From an uncultured Collinsella sp. (lineage in GTDB: Bacteria > Actinomycetota > Coriobacteriia > Coriobacteriales > Coriobacteriaceae), in the NCBI GenBank assembly GCA_937950325.1, contig CALFDJ010000046.1, positions 34,802 to 98,801 of the forward strand: 64,000 nucleotides of DNA, in the 5' to 3' direction. A program made the position numbers and the translations under genes. Every line of letters begins with the position of its first letter. The first letter of the stretch is position 1. Below the pieces are notes generated by a model, which was given only the letters and a program-made list of their open reading frames with translations, made no database searches and was not told the DNA's origin. Positions 1 to 8,590 of the stretch are shown in pieces.

Positions 1-1
1 C

Positions 2-121
2 CCTCTGCTGCGCTTTACCATGAACGAGGTCCGCTCGACAGGAATGCTCGCCAAAAAGCTGCAGACGGCAGGCATCCGGCAGACCGCGCTGCCGACATGG
101 CTCAACGAGGTGGACCTGTAG
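2..121 (+). CDS. C-terminal end of an unidentified protein (5' end outside window)
   Basis: An open frame enters from the left edge and ends at a TAG at 119-121, giving 39 codons that end in LPTWLNEVDL. Third positions are strongly G/C, as in the real genes nearby, which supports coding. I do not recognise the family from this fragment. It is followed directly by the palindromic repeat array and points towards the convergent purine cluster. Function cannot be assigned. Confidence 0.5.
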   Translation, partial: PLLRFTMNEVRSTGMLAKKLQTAGIRQTALPTWLNEVDL

Positions 122-142
122 GAGCTGCTAGGCCACGCATCG

Positions 143-487
143 CCGAATCGCATCCCCCCTATCTGGGCCGCGTTTTCCCAACGGCCACGCCAACGGAAAG
201 CGCGTCCCAGCCTGGACACTCAAAACGGGATGCGCTTTCCGGATGGCTGGCCTGGCGGAAAGCGTGTCCCGGAATCCCGTCTCAGAGCTGGACAGGCTTT
301 CCGGTTGAGTCCTTCAGCGGAAACCGCATCCCGGAATAAACACTCAAACTGGGATGCGCTTTCCAAACGGCCGGCCAGCGGAAAACACATCCCATTCTGA
401 GGCACGATTCCGGGACGCAGTTTCCGCATGCGGCCCCGTTGGGAAAGTTAATCCCGTTCCGAGGCTGGATTCCGGGACGCAGCTTCC
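143..487. repeat. Tandem array of 46-bp imperfect palindromes, 62-bp period
   Basis: Five units start at 195, 257, 319, 380 and 442, each exactly 46 bp long, so the period is 61-62 bp. Each begins with a GGAAAGCGCGTCCC-like 14-mer and ends with its near reverse complement GGGATGCGCTTTCC, around an 18-bp variable centre. Spacers of 15-16 bp separate the units. A shorter, degenerate unit precedes them at about 143-178. The centres fall into two types: units 1 and 3 share ACACTCAAA, and units 4 and 5 share GAGGC and GATTCCGGGA. No gene is credible here. The array lies between two convergent genes. Confidence 0.85.
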
Positions 488-503
488 GCATGCGGAGGCG
501 CTC

Positions 504-540
504 CAAACAAAAGGCCCCGGCTCGCGATGGAGCTGGGGCC
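504..540 (-). terminator. Intrinsic terminator of the molybdenum hydroxylase gene
   Basis: Read on the minus strand, a GGCCCC...GGGGCC hairpin with an inner AGCTC/GAGC pairing (513-540) is followed by TTTTGTTT. It lies about 70 nt past the stop codon of the purine cluster's last gene. Confidence 0.8.
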
Positions 541-609
541 AAAGGCGCAGCATATACAGTTGATGTTGAGCGCGAACAGCTCGTCAGCAATGACCGTCCG
601 CGCCCTACC

Positions 610-3387
610 CTACCCGCGGTTGCGGGCGCGGCTGTAGGGCGTATCCACCATGGGCAGATCCGGACGCAGCTTGCCGTCAAATGCGCGATAGGCGTTCTGT
701 ACGGCGGGCGCCGTGGGGATCGTTGCGATCTCGCCGATGCCCTTGCCGCCGTATGCCACAGGCAGCAGCTCGTCCTTCTCCACGTAGATGGCATGGATAT
801 CCGGAATCTCGGGCGCACGGAACAGTCCGAGCGTGCCGTACCTTGCCTGGGGCACGCAGTCCTTGAGCGGCCAATCCTCGGTAAGCGCATAGCCCATACC
901 CATGAGCACGCCGCCTTCGATCTGACCTTGGATGGAGATGGGGTTGACCACCTTGCCGGAATCGTGCGCAGCATAGACCTCGCTCACGCGGCCGTCATCA
1001 TCCAGAATGACCACATGCGTGGCAAAGCCGTAGCAGATGTGGCTCTTGGGGTTGGGAACGTCGGCGCCCAGCTTGTCGGTCGGCTCCAGGTACACGTAGC
1101 CAAACTCGCAGCCCTCGAGCGCCTTGATGGCGGCAGCGGGATCTTGAGGATGCATACCCTGGCCGGCGACGAGTTCCTGTGTGTGCAGCTGATAGGCGCG
1201 ACCGTCGTCGTACTCGATCTTGACGCCGTCGCCATGCGCGCTCACGGGAGCATCGGGCGCAGGCTTGCCAGCCTCGATGCCAACCATAGCATCGCGCAGC
1301 AGGAAGGCGGCACCGCGCACGGCCTCGCCGGTCACGACCGTCTGACGCGAGCCAGACGTGGTACCGGAGTCGGGGGCGTTCTCGGTAGAGCACTCGCCGT
1401 TGGCGATGCAGCGAAGCGGCAAGCCACATGCCTCGGCAACGTCCTGCAAAAAGACGGTATTGCAACCCTGGCCGATGTCGGACGTGGCGGCATAGACCGT
1501 AGCCACGCCGTTCTCGACGCGAATCTTGCAGCGGCCGGCATCGGGCAGGCCCACGCCCACACCGGCGTTCTTCATGGCGCAGGCGATACCGGCGTGTCCG
1601 GGATGCGCGTAGTAGGCATCCTTGACCTCGAGCAGTGTCTCCTTAAGCGCCGTGGAGCAGTCGGCAATCTGGCCGTTGGGCAAAACCTCGCCCGGCTCGA
1701 TGGCGTTTCTGTAACGAATCTCCCACGGATCCAGGCCGACCTTCTCTGCCAGTAGGTCGATCAGGCTCTCGAGCGCAAACTCGGACTGGCAAACGCCAAA
1801 GCCACGGTACGCGCCGGCGGGCGGGTTGTTGGTGTAGTAGCCAAAACCGCGAATGTCGGTGTTCTGGTACTTGTAGGGGCCGACGGCATGCGTACAGGCG
1901 CGCTCGAGCACCGGACCGCACAGCGATGCGTAGGCGCCGGTATCAAAGTTGATCTCGCAGTCCAGACCGGTAAAGTTGCCCTCGGCGTCGCAACCCAGCG
2001 TAAAGGTACCGTCCATGGCATGGCGCTTGGGATGGAACGCGAGCGACTCGGCGCGCGTGAGCTTGCACTTCACAGGGCGTTGGAACTTATACGCGGCGAG
2101 CGCGGCAAGGTGCTGGATGGACACGTCCTCCTTGCCGCCAAAGCCGCCACCCACGAGCATGGTCTCGACGACCACGCGCTCGGGCTCGTTGTCCCAGCCA
2201 AACATGTGGGCACACTCTTTGCGCGTATCGTAGGCGCCCTGGTCGGTCGACTGCACCTTGACGCCGTTCTTGTACGGGAAGGCGACGGCGCACTCGGGCT
2301 CCAAGAAGGCATGCTCGGTAAAGGGCGTGGTAAAGCGCTGCGTCACGGTGAACGCGCTTTCGGCCAGCGCCTTGGCGGCGTCGCCGCGCGTCACGTGGCG
2401 GCTCTGGCACACGTTGTCCTTGAGCTCCACCGTGTTGCCGAAGGCAAAGAAGCTGTCATGCAGGCGCGGGGCGTCGGCGGCCTTGGCCTCGGCGATGTTG
2501 CGCACGGGCTCCAGAGGCTCGTAATCGATCTTGACGAGCTTCTTGGCCTTCTCGAGCGTCGCCTCGTCCTCGGCGACCACCAACACGATGGCGTCACCCA
2601 CGCAGCGGGTGATATCGCCCTGGGCGATCATGACGTCCCAGTCCTGAATAAGGTGGCCGACCTGGTTGACCGGCACGTCCTCGGCGCGCAGGATGCCCAC
2701 CACACCGGGCAGGGCCTCGGCCTTGGAGGTGTCGATGGAGAGCACACGGGCGCGCGGATACTTGGAGCGCACGGCGCTGGCATAGGTCAGGCCCGGCTGA
2801 TCAAGCTCGTCGATATCATCGGGGTACTTGCCCTCACCGAGCACCTTCTTGCGCACGTCGATACGGAAGGCGCGCTTGCCCACGCCGTAGTCATCGCCGC
2901 GCTCCAGGTCCTCGTCGATCTGCTTTTCGCCACGGAGCACCGCAGCGGCCAGCGAGATGCCCTCGATAATCTTTTTGTAGCCGGTGCAGCGGCAGACGTT
3001 GCCGCGGATGGCGTACTTGATCTGCTCCTCGGTGGGCTCGGGATCCTCGGCGATGAGCGCCGCGCCCGCCATGACCATGCCGGGGATGCAAAAACCGCAC
3101 TGCACGGCGCCCACGGCGCCAAAGGCGTACACAAAGGCCTCGCGCACGTCCTCGGGCAGGCCCTCGACGGTCACGATGTTGCGGCCGGCGGCAAGAGCGG
3201 TGGTCAGCACGCACGCCTTGACGGCCGCACCGTCCACATGGATGGTGCAGGTACCGCAGGCGCCCTCGGAGCAGCCGTCCTTGGCGGAGTGAATGTGCAG
3301 GTCGTCGCGCAGATAGCGCAGCAGCGGCTTGTTCTGAGTCGTCGTGCGCTCGACGCCGTTAACGGTAAAAGTGAATTCCTGTGCCAT
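610..3387 (-). CDS. xdh: Selenium-dependent-type xanthine dehydrogenase (molybdenum hydroxylase with fused 2Fe-2S domain)
   Basis: This 925-residue protein is predicted to hydroxylate a purine such as xanthine or hypoxanthine in the cytoplasm. The N-terminus is a plant-type 2Fe-2S domain with Cys 39, 44, 47 and 59. A second 2Fe-2S domain has CGFC (97-100) and CRC (132-134). The rest is the aldehyde-oxidase/xanthine-dehydrogenase molybdopterin region, including GGGFGGKE and a C-terminal GKGIGE motif whose Glu (about 886) is the expected general base. There is no FAD domain and no separate FAD subunit nearby, so electrons probably leave through the adjacent ferredoxin or YgfK. This layout and these neighbours (ygfK, ssnA) match the Se-dependent purine hydroxylase family; selenium is inferred from the family and would be a bound cofactor, because I see no selenocysteine codon. 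Start ATG has GGGAA upstream. Confidence 0.88.
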   Translation of the reverse strand: MAQEFTFTVNGVERTTTQNKPLLRYLRDDLHIHSAKDGCSEGACGTCTIHVDGAAVKACVLTTALAAGRNIVTVEGLPEDVREAFVYAFGAVGAVQCGFCIPGMVMAGAALIAEDPEPTEEQIKYAIRGNVCRCTGYKKIIEGISLAAAVLRGEKQIDEDLERGDDYGVGKRAFRIDVRKKVLGEGKYPDDIDELDQPGLTYASAVRSKYPRARVLSIDTSKAEALPGVVGILRAEDVPVNQVGHLIQDWDVMIAQGDITRCVGDAIVLVVAEDEATLEKAKKLVKIDYEPLEPVRNIAEAKAADAPRLHDSFFAFGNTVELKDNVCQSRHVTRGDAAKALAESAFTVTQRFTTPFTEHAFLEPECAVAFPYKNGVKVQSTDQGAYDTRKECAHMFGWDNEPERVVVETMLVGGGFGGKEDVSIQHLAALAAYKFQRPVKCKLTRAESLAFHPKRHAMDGTFTLGCDAEGNFTGLDCEINFDTGAYASLCGPVLERACTHAVGPYKYQNTDIRGFGYYTNNPPAGAYRGFGVCQSEFALESLIDLLAEKVGLDPWEIRYRNAIEPGEVLPNGQIADCSTALKETLLEVKDAYYAHPGHAGIACAMKNAGVGVGLPDAGRCKIRVENGVATVYAATSDIGQGCNTVFLQDVAEACGLPLRCIANGECSTENAPDSGTTSGSRQTVVTGEAVRGAAFLLRDAMVGIEAGKPAPDAPVSAHGDGVKIEYDDGRAYQLHTQELVAGQGMHPQDPAAAIKALEGCEFGYVYLEPTDKLGADVPNPKSHICYGFATHVVILDDDGRVSEVYAAHDSGKVVNPISIQGQIEGGVLMGMGYALTEDWPLKDCVPQARYGTLGLFRAPEIPDIHAIYVEKDELLPVAYGGKGIGEIATIPTAPAVQNAYRAFDGKLRPDLPMVDTPYSRARNRG

Positions 3388-3399
3388 GGTGATTCCCTT

Positions 3400-3879
3400 C
3401 TACACGCCAGCGGCGATGCCGGTGCGGTCGTGGATGGCGCCATGAGGGCAGACGACGGCGCACATGCCGCACGACAGGCAGTCCACGCCGTCGATATGGG
3501 CGCAGTTGTCCTCGATGCGGATAGCGCCGGCAGGGCACTTTTTGGCGCACATACCGCAACCGATGCAGCTCGTGTCGCAGATCTTGCGCGCAATGGCGCC
3601 CTTATCGGTGTTGTTGCAGCGCACCAGAATGTTCTGGTAGCCGGGAACAAAGGCAATCACGCGCTGCGGGCACGCCATGCCGCACAGGCCACAGCCCGTG
3701 CACTTGGAGCGGTCCACGCGGGCGACGCCGTCGACCAGCGCAATGGCACCGTGGGGGCAGGCCGTGACGCAGGCGCCACAGCCAATGCAGCCTTCGCTGC
3801 AGCGGGCGTCGCCGCCTGCGGAGGCGCAACCGCTTCCGCAGGCAACGTAGGCCACATTATGTTGAATGGATTTGGCCAT
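3400..3879 (-). CDS. Polyferredoxin with four 4Fe-4S motifs
   Basis: A 159-residue electron-transfer protein. It shows four CxxCxxCxxxC motifs in order: CIGCGACVTAC, CTGCGLCGMAC, CIGCGMCAKKC and CLSCGMCAVVC. The pattern resembles the C-terminal ferredoxin part of RnfB. An extra Cys-rich segment, ACGSGCASAGGDARC, precedes the first motif. It sits 12 nt upstream of the hydroxylase gene and 11 nt downstream of ygfK, so the three are almost certainly co-transcribed. Inferred role: carrying electrons between the hydroxylase and YgfK or another acceptor. No transmembrane segment is visible. Confidence 0.85.
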   Translation of the reverse strand: MAKSIQHNVAYVACGSGCASAGGDARCSEGCIGCGACVTACPHGAIALVDGVARVDRSKCTGCGLCGMACPQRVIAFVPGYQNILVRCNNTDKGAIARKICDTSCIGCGMCAKKCPAGAIRIEDNCAHIDGVDCLSCGMCAVVCPHGAIHDRTGIAAGV

Positions 3880-3890
3880 AAGAGACTCGC

Positions 3891-6890
3891 CTATTTCTTA
3901 AGAAGGTACGAATAGTTGTCGCGCACAGCCCTGATGGTCAGGCGGACGGCCTCGGGAAGACCGGTGTTGACGGCATCGACCGAGACGGTGCGGACCGTGC
4001 CGGCGACGCGGACCTTAAAGTGGTCCTCGCCCACGGCCAGGAAGCCCTCGTTCTCGGAGTTCTCCATGTCCTCCTCGCTCCAGAACAGGGTGAGCTTGTC
4101 CTTGTAGGGACGACCCTCCTGATAGGGGCAGAACACGGCACAGTTACCGCACTCGTTGCACATGCCGTCGACATGGACGACCTGATGCTTGGCCAGGCCC
4201 GGCACCTTAATTGCCACGTTGGCGCGGTTGGGGCACACGTCGCAGCAGACCTCGCACACCGAGCCGCAGCCCAGGCAGCGGGTCTTGGTGCAGTTGCGCT
4301 TGTCGCGGCACAGCGACCCCTTGCGCTCGTAGCAGGTGTCCTCGCGGCCGGCCTGCTCGTTGCAGTCGGCGTACTTGTTAAAGTCCACGCCGGCGATGGC
4401 ACGGGCGACCTCGGCGGCGTCGGCGATGGCCTCGACCACGGTGGCAGGACCGCGGCGGCAGTCGCCCGCAGCCCAGACGCCCTCGACGCCGGTGGAGGTG
4501 GCGGCAAGGCGGCCGCGACGGTCGTGCTCAACGCCCGCGGCATCGTACAGGCTGGCATCGATGCCCTCGCCCACGGCGCAGATCACCGTGGTGGCGGGAA
4601 GCTCGACGGTCTCGCCCGTAGCGACGGGGCTACGACGGCCGCTTGCATCCGGCTCGCCAAGCTCCATAACATCGCAGGTCAGCACAGCGCCGTTGAGCGC
4701 CTTAGGCGCCAGCAACTCGCAGAACTCAACGCCGTCGGCAAGAGCAAGATCGAGCTCCTCCTCGTCGGCGGGCATCTGCTTCTTGGTGCGGCGATACACC
4801 AGGCGCACGTTCTTCACACCAGCCAGGCGCTTAGCCACGCGGGCCGCGTCCATGGCGGTGTTGCCGGCGCCAATGACTACGACGTCCTCGCCCAGCTCGA
4901 GCTTCTCGCCCTTCTTGGCGGCCTCGAGGAACTCCAGCACGTCAAGCTCGGCACCCTCGCCCAGGCCTGCAGAGCCAGGCATCCAGGCACCGGTGGCCAC
5001 GACCACGTCGGTAAAGCCCTGGGCCTTGAGATCGTCGATGGACTCCACGCGGGCGTTGAGCTGCACCTTGGCGCCAAAGGCCAGGCAGAGCTCGGCATCG
5101 TGGGAGATATCGTCGCTCGCAATGCGGAACTCAGGAATGACGTGACGGACCACGCCGCCGAGCGAATCGCGGGCCTCAAAGATGGTGACGGGCACGCCGG
5201 CACGAGTCAGGAAGAACGCCGTCGCCAGACCGGCCGGACCGCCGCCGATAACGGCAACGTTGCGCTCGCCGTCGTTGGCGATGGCCTGGGCGCGCAGCTT
5301 GGGCAGCACGGCGGTCATGGCCTCGCGGGCGGCCTTGAGCTTGCTGGCGCGAATCTGGGCGCCCTCGGGCTCGTAGAACGCACGCTCGCAGGCACGGCCG
5401 CAGGGATGCGGGCAGATGGTGCCGGTAATGAACGGCAGGGCGTTGCGCTCGATGATGATGTTGAGCGCGTCCTCGTAGCGGCCCTCGTCAACGGCCGCCA
5501 GGTAGGCGGGAATATCCTGCTGGATGGGGCAGCTCGTGCGGCACGGCGTGGTAAAGCAGTCGGAAAGCGGGCTCTTGCCGGCGACCTTGCGGTCGGGCAG
5601 CGGGCGCAGCGGCTTCTTGTAGAGCGGGTTGGTGAGTGAGTCGGTCTGGATCGCAGTCACAGCCTCGAGAGAGACGCCCGCGAACGGCTTGCCATCCAGG
5701 TCGGTAAACTCGCCGGCCATCTGGCTAAAGCGCTCGTAGCCACCAGGCTTGAGCACGTCGGTCGCCAGGGTGACGGGCCAAATGCCGGCATCGTACAGGG
5801 CGCGGATGTTGTAGACCGTGGCACCGCCGGAGTAGCTGATGCGCAGCTTGCCATCGAACTGCTCGGTAATGCGACGGGCGGCCTCGATGGTCAGCGAGAA
5901 CAGCGAACGGCCCGACATGTACATCTCGGTGGAGGGCAGCTCGTTCCTCGTCACGTCGACGGGGAACGTGTTGGTCAGCTTGACGCCAAACTCCAGGCCG
6001 CGCTCAGCGCACAGGGCAATCAGGCGCTCGAACATAGGCACGGCGTCGGCCCATTGCAGGTCCTCGCGGAAGTGCGTATCGTCGAAGACGATGTAGTCAA
6101 AGCCCAGCTCGTTGAGGCGCTGGCGGGCAAACTCATAGCCCAGCAGCGTGGGGTTGCACTTGATGTAGGTGTTGAGGCCCTTCTCGGTGATCAGATAGGT
6201 CGCGATGCGCTCGATCTCGGCGGGCGGGCAGCCGTGCAGGGTAGACTCGGTGATGGAGTTGGAGACGCGTGCCGGGATGGACTCGACAAACGCGGCATCG
6301 ACATGCTCAAACTTGTCCAGGTTAGCGAGCGCCCATGCGCGGCACTCGTTCCAAACCTCGGAGCCGCTGGCGTCTTTCATGCCCTCGATGTAGGCGTCGA
6401 CCTTGGGGCTCTTGATGCCTTCCAGGTCATAACCCACGGACATGTTGAAGACAAAGCCGTCCGGGCTGCCCAGACCGTACTCGCGGGCAATCAGGTGGCA
6501 GGCGAACCATGCCTTCACGTACTCGGCAAAGGCCTGCGGAACCTCGAGCTCGGTCGACCACTCGCAGTTGTAGCACTCGTCCTGCGCCACAATGCAGGGT
6601 TTGTTCACACACTTGGAGAGCTCCTCGCCATCCATAACCTGAACGGTCTTGAGCTCAAAGAAGCGGGAGCCGGCCACGTAGGATGCCACGATGTTCTGGG
6701 CCAGCTGCGTATTGGGACCGGCGGCCGGGCCAAACGGAGTCTCGATGCGCTCGTCAAAAATGGGAAGCGCGCCCTTCTGGTTGGTCGTGACCATCTTGCG
6801 CACGCCAAAGACGGCGCCCTGGGTCTTGTGCTCCTCAATGATCCAGTTCATCAGCTGCGAAAACGGGATCGGCCTCATGATGTCGCTCAT
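3891..6890 (-). CDS. ygfK: YgfK-type iron-sulfur flavoprotein (putative selenate reductase family)
   Basis: A 999-residue multidomain oxidoreductase. The N-terminal ~430 residues look like a dihydroorotate-dehydrogenase-type barrel. The middle resembles the glutamate synthase small subunit, with a Cys-rich 4Fe-4S helical domain (CRTSCPI, CPHPCGRACE), an FAD-binding GGGPAGLAT motif and an NAD(P)-binding GAGNTAMDAAR motif. The C-terminus carries 4Fe-4S motifs (CLGCGSVCEVCCDVCP, CNECGNCAVFCP). The frame is open to 7013, but the ATG at 6890 follows AGAGGAG at good spacing and begins the conserved MSDIMRPIPF, so I chose it. The family name comes from E. coli work; the physiological electron acceptor here is not known. 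It belongs to the purine operon. Confidence 0.87.
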   Translation of the reverse strand: MSDIMRPIPFSQLMNWIIEEHKTQGAVFGVRKMVTTNQKGALPIFDERIETPFGPAAGPNTQLAQNIVASYVAGSRFFELKTVQVMDGEELSKCVNKPCIVAQDECYNCEWSTELEVPQAFAEYVKAWFACHLIAREYGLGSPDGFVFNMSVGYDLEGIKSPKVDAYIEGMKDASGSEVWNECRAWALANLDKFEHVDAAFVESIPARVSNSITESTLHGCPPAEIERIATYLITEKGLNTYIKCNPTLLGYEFARQRLNELGFDYIVFDDTHFREDLQWADAVPMFERLIALCAERGLEFGVKLTNTFPVDVTRNELPSTEMYMSGRSLFSLTIEAARRITEQFDGKLRISYSGGATVYNIRALYDAGIWPVTLATDVLKPGGYERFSQMAGEFTDLDGKPFAGVSLEAVTAIQTDSLTNPLYKKPLRPLPDRKVAGKSPLSDCFTTPCRTSCPIQQDIPAYLAAVDEGRYEDALNIIIERNALPFITGTICPHPCGRACERAFYEPEGAQIRASKLKAAREAMTAVLPKLRAQAIANDGERNVAVIGGGPAGLATAFFLTRAGVPVTIFEARDSLGGVVRHVIPEFRIASDDISHDAELCLAFGAKVQLNARVESIDDLKAQGFTDVVVATGAWMPGSAGLGEGAELDVLEFLEAAKKGEKLELGEDVVVIGAGNTAMDAARVAKRLAGVKNVRLVYRRTKKQMPADEEELDLALADGVEFCELLAPKALNGAVLTCDVMELGEPDASGRRSPVATGETVELPATTVICAVGEGIDASLYDAAGVEHDRRGRLAATSTGVEGVWAAGDCRRGPATVVEAIADAAEVARAIAGVDFNKYADCNEQAGREDTCYERKGSLCRDKRNCTKTRCLGCGSVCEVCCDVCPNRANVAIKVPGLAKHQVVHVDGMCNECGNCAVFCPYQEGRPYKDKLTLFWSEEDMENSENEGFLAVGEDHFKVRVAGTVRTVSVDAVNTGLPEAVRLTIRAVRDNYSYLLKK

Positions 6891-6959
6891 AATGAGCTCC
6901 TCTCTGTAACGCCCGGCGAGACCGCGCGGCGGGCGCAAATACGGTGTAGCGCTAGCACA

Positions 6960-6992
6960 GCGCCGGCGACCCCGCGGAGGTCGCCTATACGC
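6960..6992. other. Hairpin in the ssnA-ygfK intergenic region
   Basis: GGCGACC, a 7-nt loop and GGTCGCC form a stable stem in the 148-nt gap between ssnA and ygfK. There is no T-run, so it is more likely an mRNA-processing or stabilising hairpin than a terminator. Confidence 0.4.
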
Positions 6993-7038
6993 GCGTCGGA
7001 TGCGGCGAAACATTCGGCGCGCGTGAATCTACTTGTAA

Positions 7039-8394
7039 TTAGTAGGCGCGATCGTTGAGCGTGCTCCAGAGCTTCTTGGACTCAGCCATGGTCCACGCGT
7101 TGATCTTGTCCTCATCGATACCGACAAACTCGCGATCCTTGTACAGGACGCGGCCGTTGATGATGGTGGTGCGGCAGTTTTTGCCCATCATGCCAAAGAG
7201 CATGTGGCCGTCGACGTTCTCCTCGCTCAGCGGCGTAAAGGGCTTGTAGTCCATTACGATGACGTCGGCGGCAGCGCCGGGCTCAAGCACACCGAGCTTG
7301 CGATCGAAGTACTTGCTCGCCATCTTGGCGTTGTTCTCGAACAGCATCGTCATGGCCTCGCACCAGCCCACGTTGGGCATAGCGGCGTTGTGGCGCTGAA
7401 TGATCAGGAAAACCTTGAGACTCTCGAGCATATCGTGGGTGTAGGCGTCGGTGCCCATGCACACGGGGATGCCGCGGCGGAAGAACTCGAGCACGGGGGC
7501 GCAGCCCACGGCGTTTCCCATATTGGATTCGGGGTTGTTGACCAGCCAGGTGCCGGACTCCTTGACGATATCCATCTCGGCGGGCGTCACATGGATGCAG
7601 TGGCCGAGCATGGTGTCGGGACCGAGCAGGTTGTGCTGCAGCAGGCGCTCGACGGGGCTGATGCCGCCGCGGTTGAGGCGGGAGTCCCACACATCGTTCA
7701 TGCCCTCGCACACGTGGATGTGGAAGCCGGTCAGGCCGTTGTTGGCCTCGGCCATCTTGTCCATGGTCTCGTCCGACAGCGTAAAGGTGGCATGTCCGCC
7801 AAACATGGCGGCGATCATGTGGTTATCGTTATCGCGACGCTCCTTGGCGGCCCACTGGGCAAACTCGGCGTTCTCGGCAATAGCCTGGTCGCACTTTTCC
7901 TGACCACGGCGGTCGGAAACCTCGTAGCACAGGCACGAACGCATGCCCAGCTCCTGAGCGGCGTCCTTAATGGTAAAGAGGCTGCCCGGAATCTCGCAGA
8001 AGCTCGCATGGTGATCGAAGATCGTGGTGACGCCGTCGCGGATGGAATCCAGAATCGTGGCATAGGCGCTGGCCTTGGTGCCGTCGAGCGTCAGGTTGTC
8101 GTCGATCTTCCACCACTGCTGCTCAAGATTCTCCAGGAAGTTGGTGGGGTTGCAGCCCTTAATGGCAAGGCCGCGGGCCAGACCCGAGTAGATGTGGGTG
8201 TGGCAGTTGATAAGTCCGGGCATGATGAGGTTGCCCTGGGCGTCGACGTACTCGGCATCCGGGTACTTGGCCTTGAGCTCGCGCTCGGGGCCCACTTCGA
8301 CGATCGTATCTCCGTCAATGGCGACCGCACCGTTGGGAATGAACGGAGTCTGAGCGTTGCGGGTAAAGACGGAACCGTTAGCGACCAGAAGCAT
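7039..8394 (-). CDS. ssnA: SsnA-type amidohydrolase (guanine-deaminase-like)
   Basis: A 451-residue metal-dependent hydrolase of the amidohydrolase superfamily, close in length to E. coli SsnA. The N-terminal NCHTH motif supplies metal ligands His65 and His67. Further expected ligands are in GFHIHVCEG, LGHCIHV and MGTDAYTHD. Likely reaction: hydrolytic deamination of a purine or related ring feeding the hydroxylase next door; the substrate is inferred from context. An ATG 18 nt further upstream is possible, but the ATG at 8394 has GGGAG at ideal spacing and begins the conserved MLLVANGSVFT. It lies between the permease and ygfK genes on the same strand. Confidence 0.87.
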   Translation of the reverse strand: MLLVANGSVFTRNAQTPFIPNGAVAIDGDTIVEVGPERELKAKYPDAEYVDAQGNLIMPGLINCHTHIYSGLARGLAIKGCNPTNFLENLEQQWWKIDDNLTLDGTKASAYATILDSIRDGVTTIFDHHASFCEIPGSLFTIKDAAQELGMRSCLCYEVSDRRGQEKCDQAIAENAEFAQWAAKERRDNDNHMIAAMFGGHATFTLSDETMDKMAEANNGLTGFHIHVCEGMNDVWDSRLNRGGISPVERLLQHNLLGPDTMLGHCIHVTPAEMDIVKESGTWLVNNPESNMGNAVGCAPVLEFFRRGIPVCMGTDAYTHDMLESLKVFLIIQRHNAAMPNVGWCEAMTMLFENNAKMASKYFDRKLGVLEPGAAADVIVMDYKPFTPLSEENVDGHMLFGMMGKNCRTTIINGRVLYKDREFVGIDEDKINAWTMAESKKLWSTLNDRAY

Positions 8395-8412
8395 AAATGC
8401 TCCCTTCAACAT

Positions 8413-8590
8413 CAGAGGCGGGGTTTGACACCTCTGACATGGCGGAAGTGCGAAGCGCCGGCCTACACCGGAAACGGGCCCTCTCCCGTCAACGCTTCAC
8501 CAAAGGGACAAGCCCTTTGAAGTGCGGCTTGGCGCCGCATGGCGCCGGCGGACGAGGCGATGCGTCCGCCGGCGAATAGCACCGAATTGG
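8413..8590. other. Permease-ssnA intergenic region with a strong hairpin
   Basis: The 178-nt gap holds a 12-bp GC-rich stem, CGCCGGCGGACG paired with CGTCCGCCGGCG, at about 8546-8576, just past the permease stop. It also holds smaller stems (TGCGGC/GCCGCA, CAGAGG/CCTCTG). None has a downstream U-run on the minus strand, so complete termination is doubtful. I found no clear promoter for ssnA in it. Confidence 0.5.

Noticed and set aside
143..487. The palindromic array as a CRISPR
   Set aside because: Conserved parts are inverted 14-mers at the ends of each unit, the centres vary in only two types, spacers are 15-16 bp and no cas gene is present.
97..563. Several ~70-codon open frames across the array on both strands
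   Set aside because: They arise because the 62-bp repeat happens to stay open in several frames; their translations are repeats of the DNA unit, with no plausible start site and no protein features.
6891..7013. N-terminal extension of YgfK (Arg-rich, from 7013)
   Set aside because: It has low-complexity Arg-rich composition, no ribosome-binding site, and the ATG at 6890 has a strong one and the family's N-terminus.
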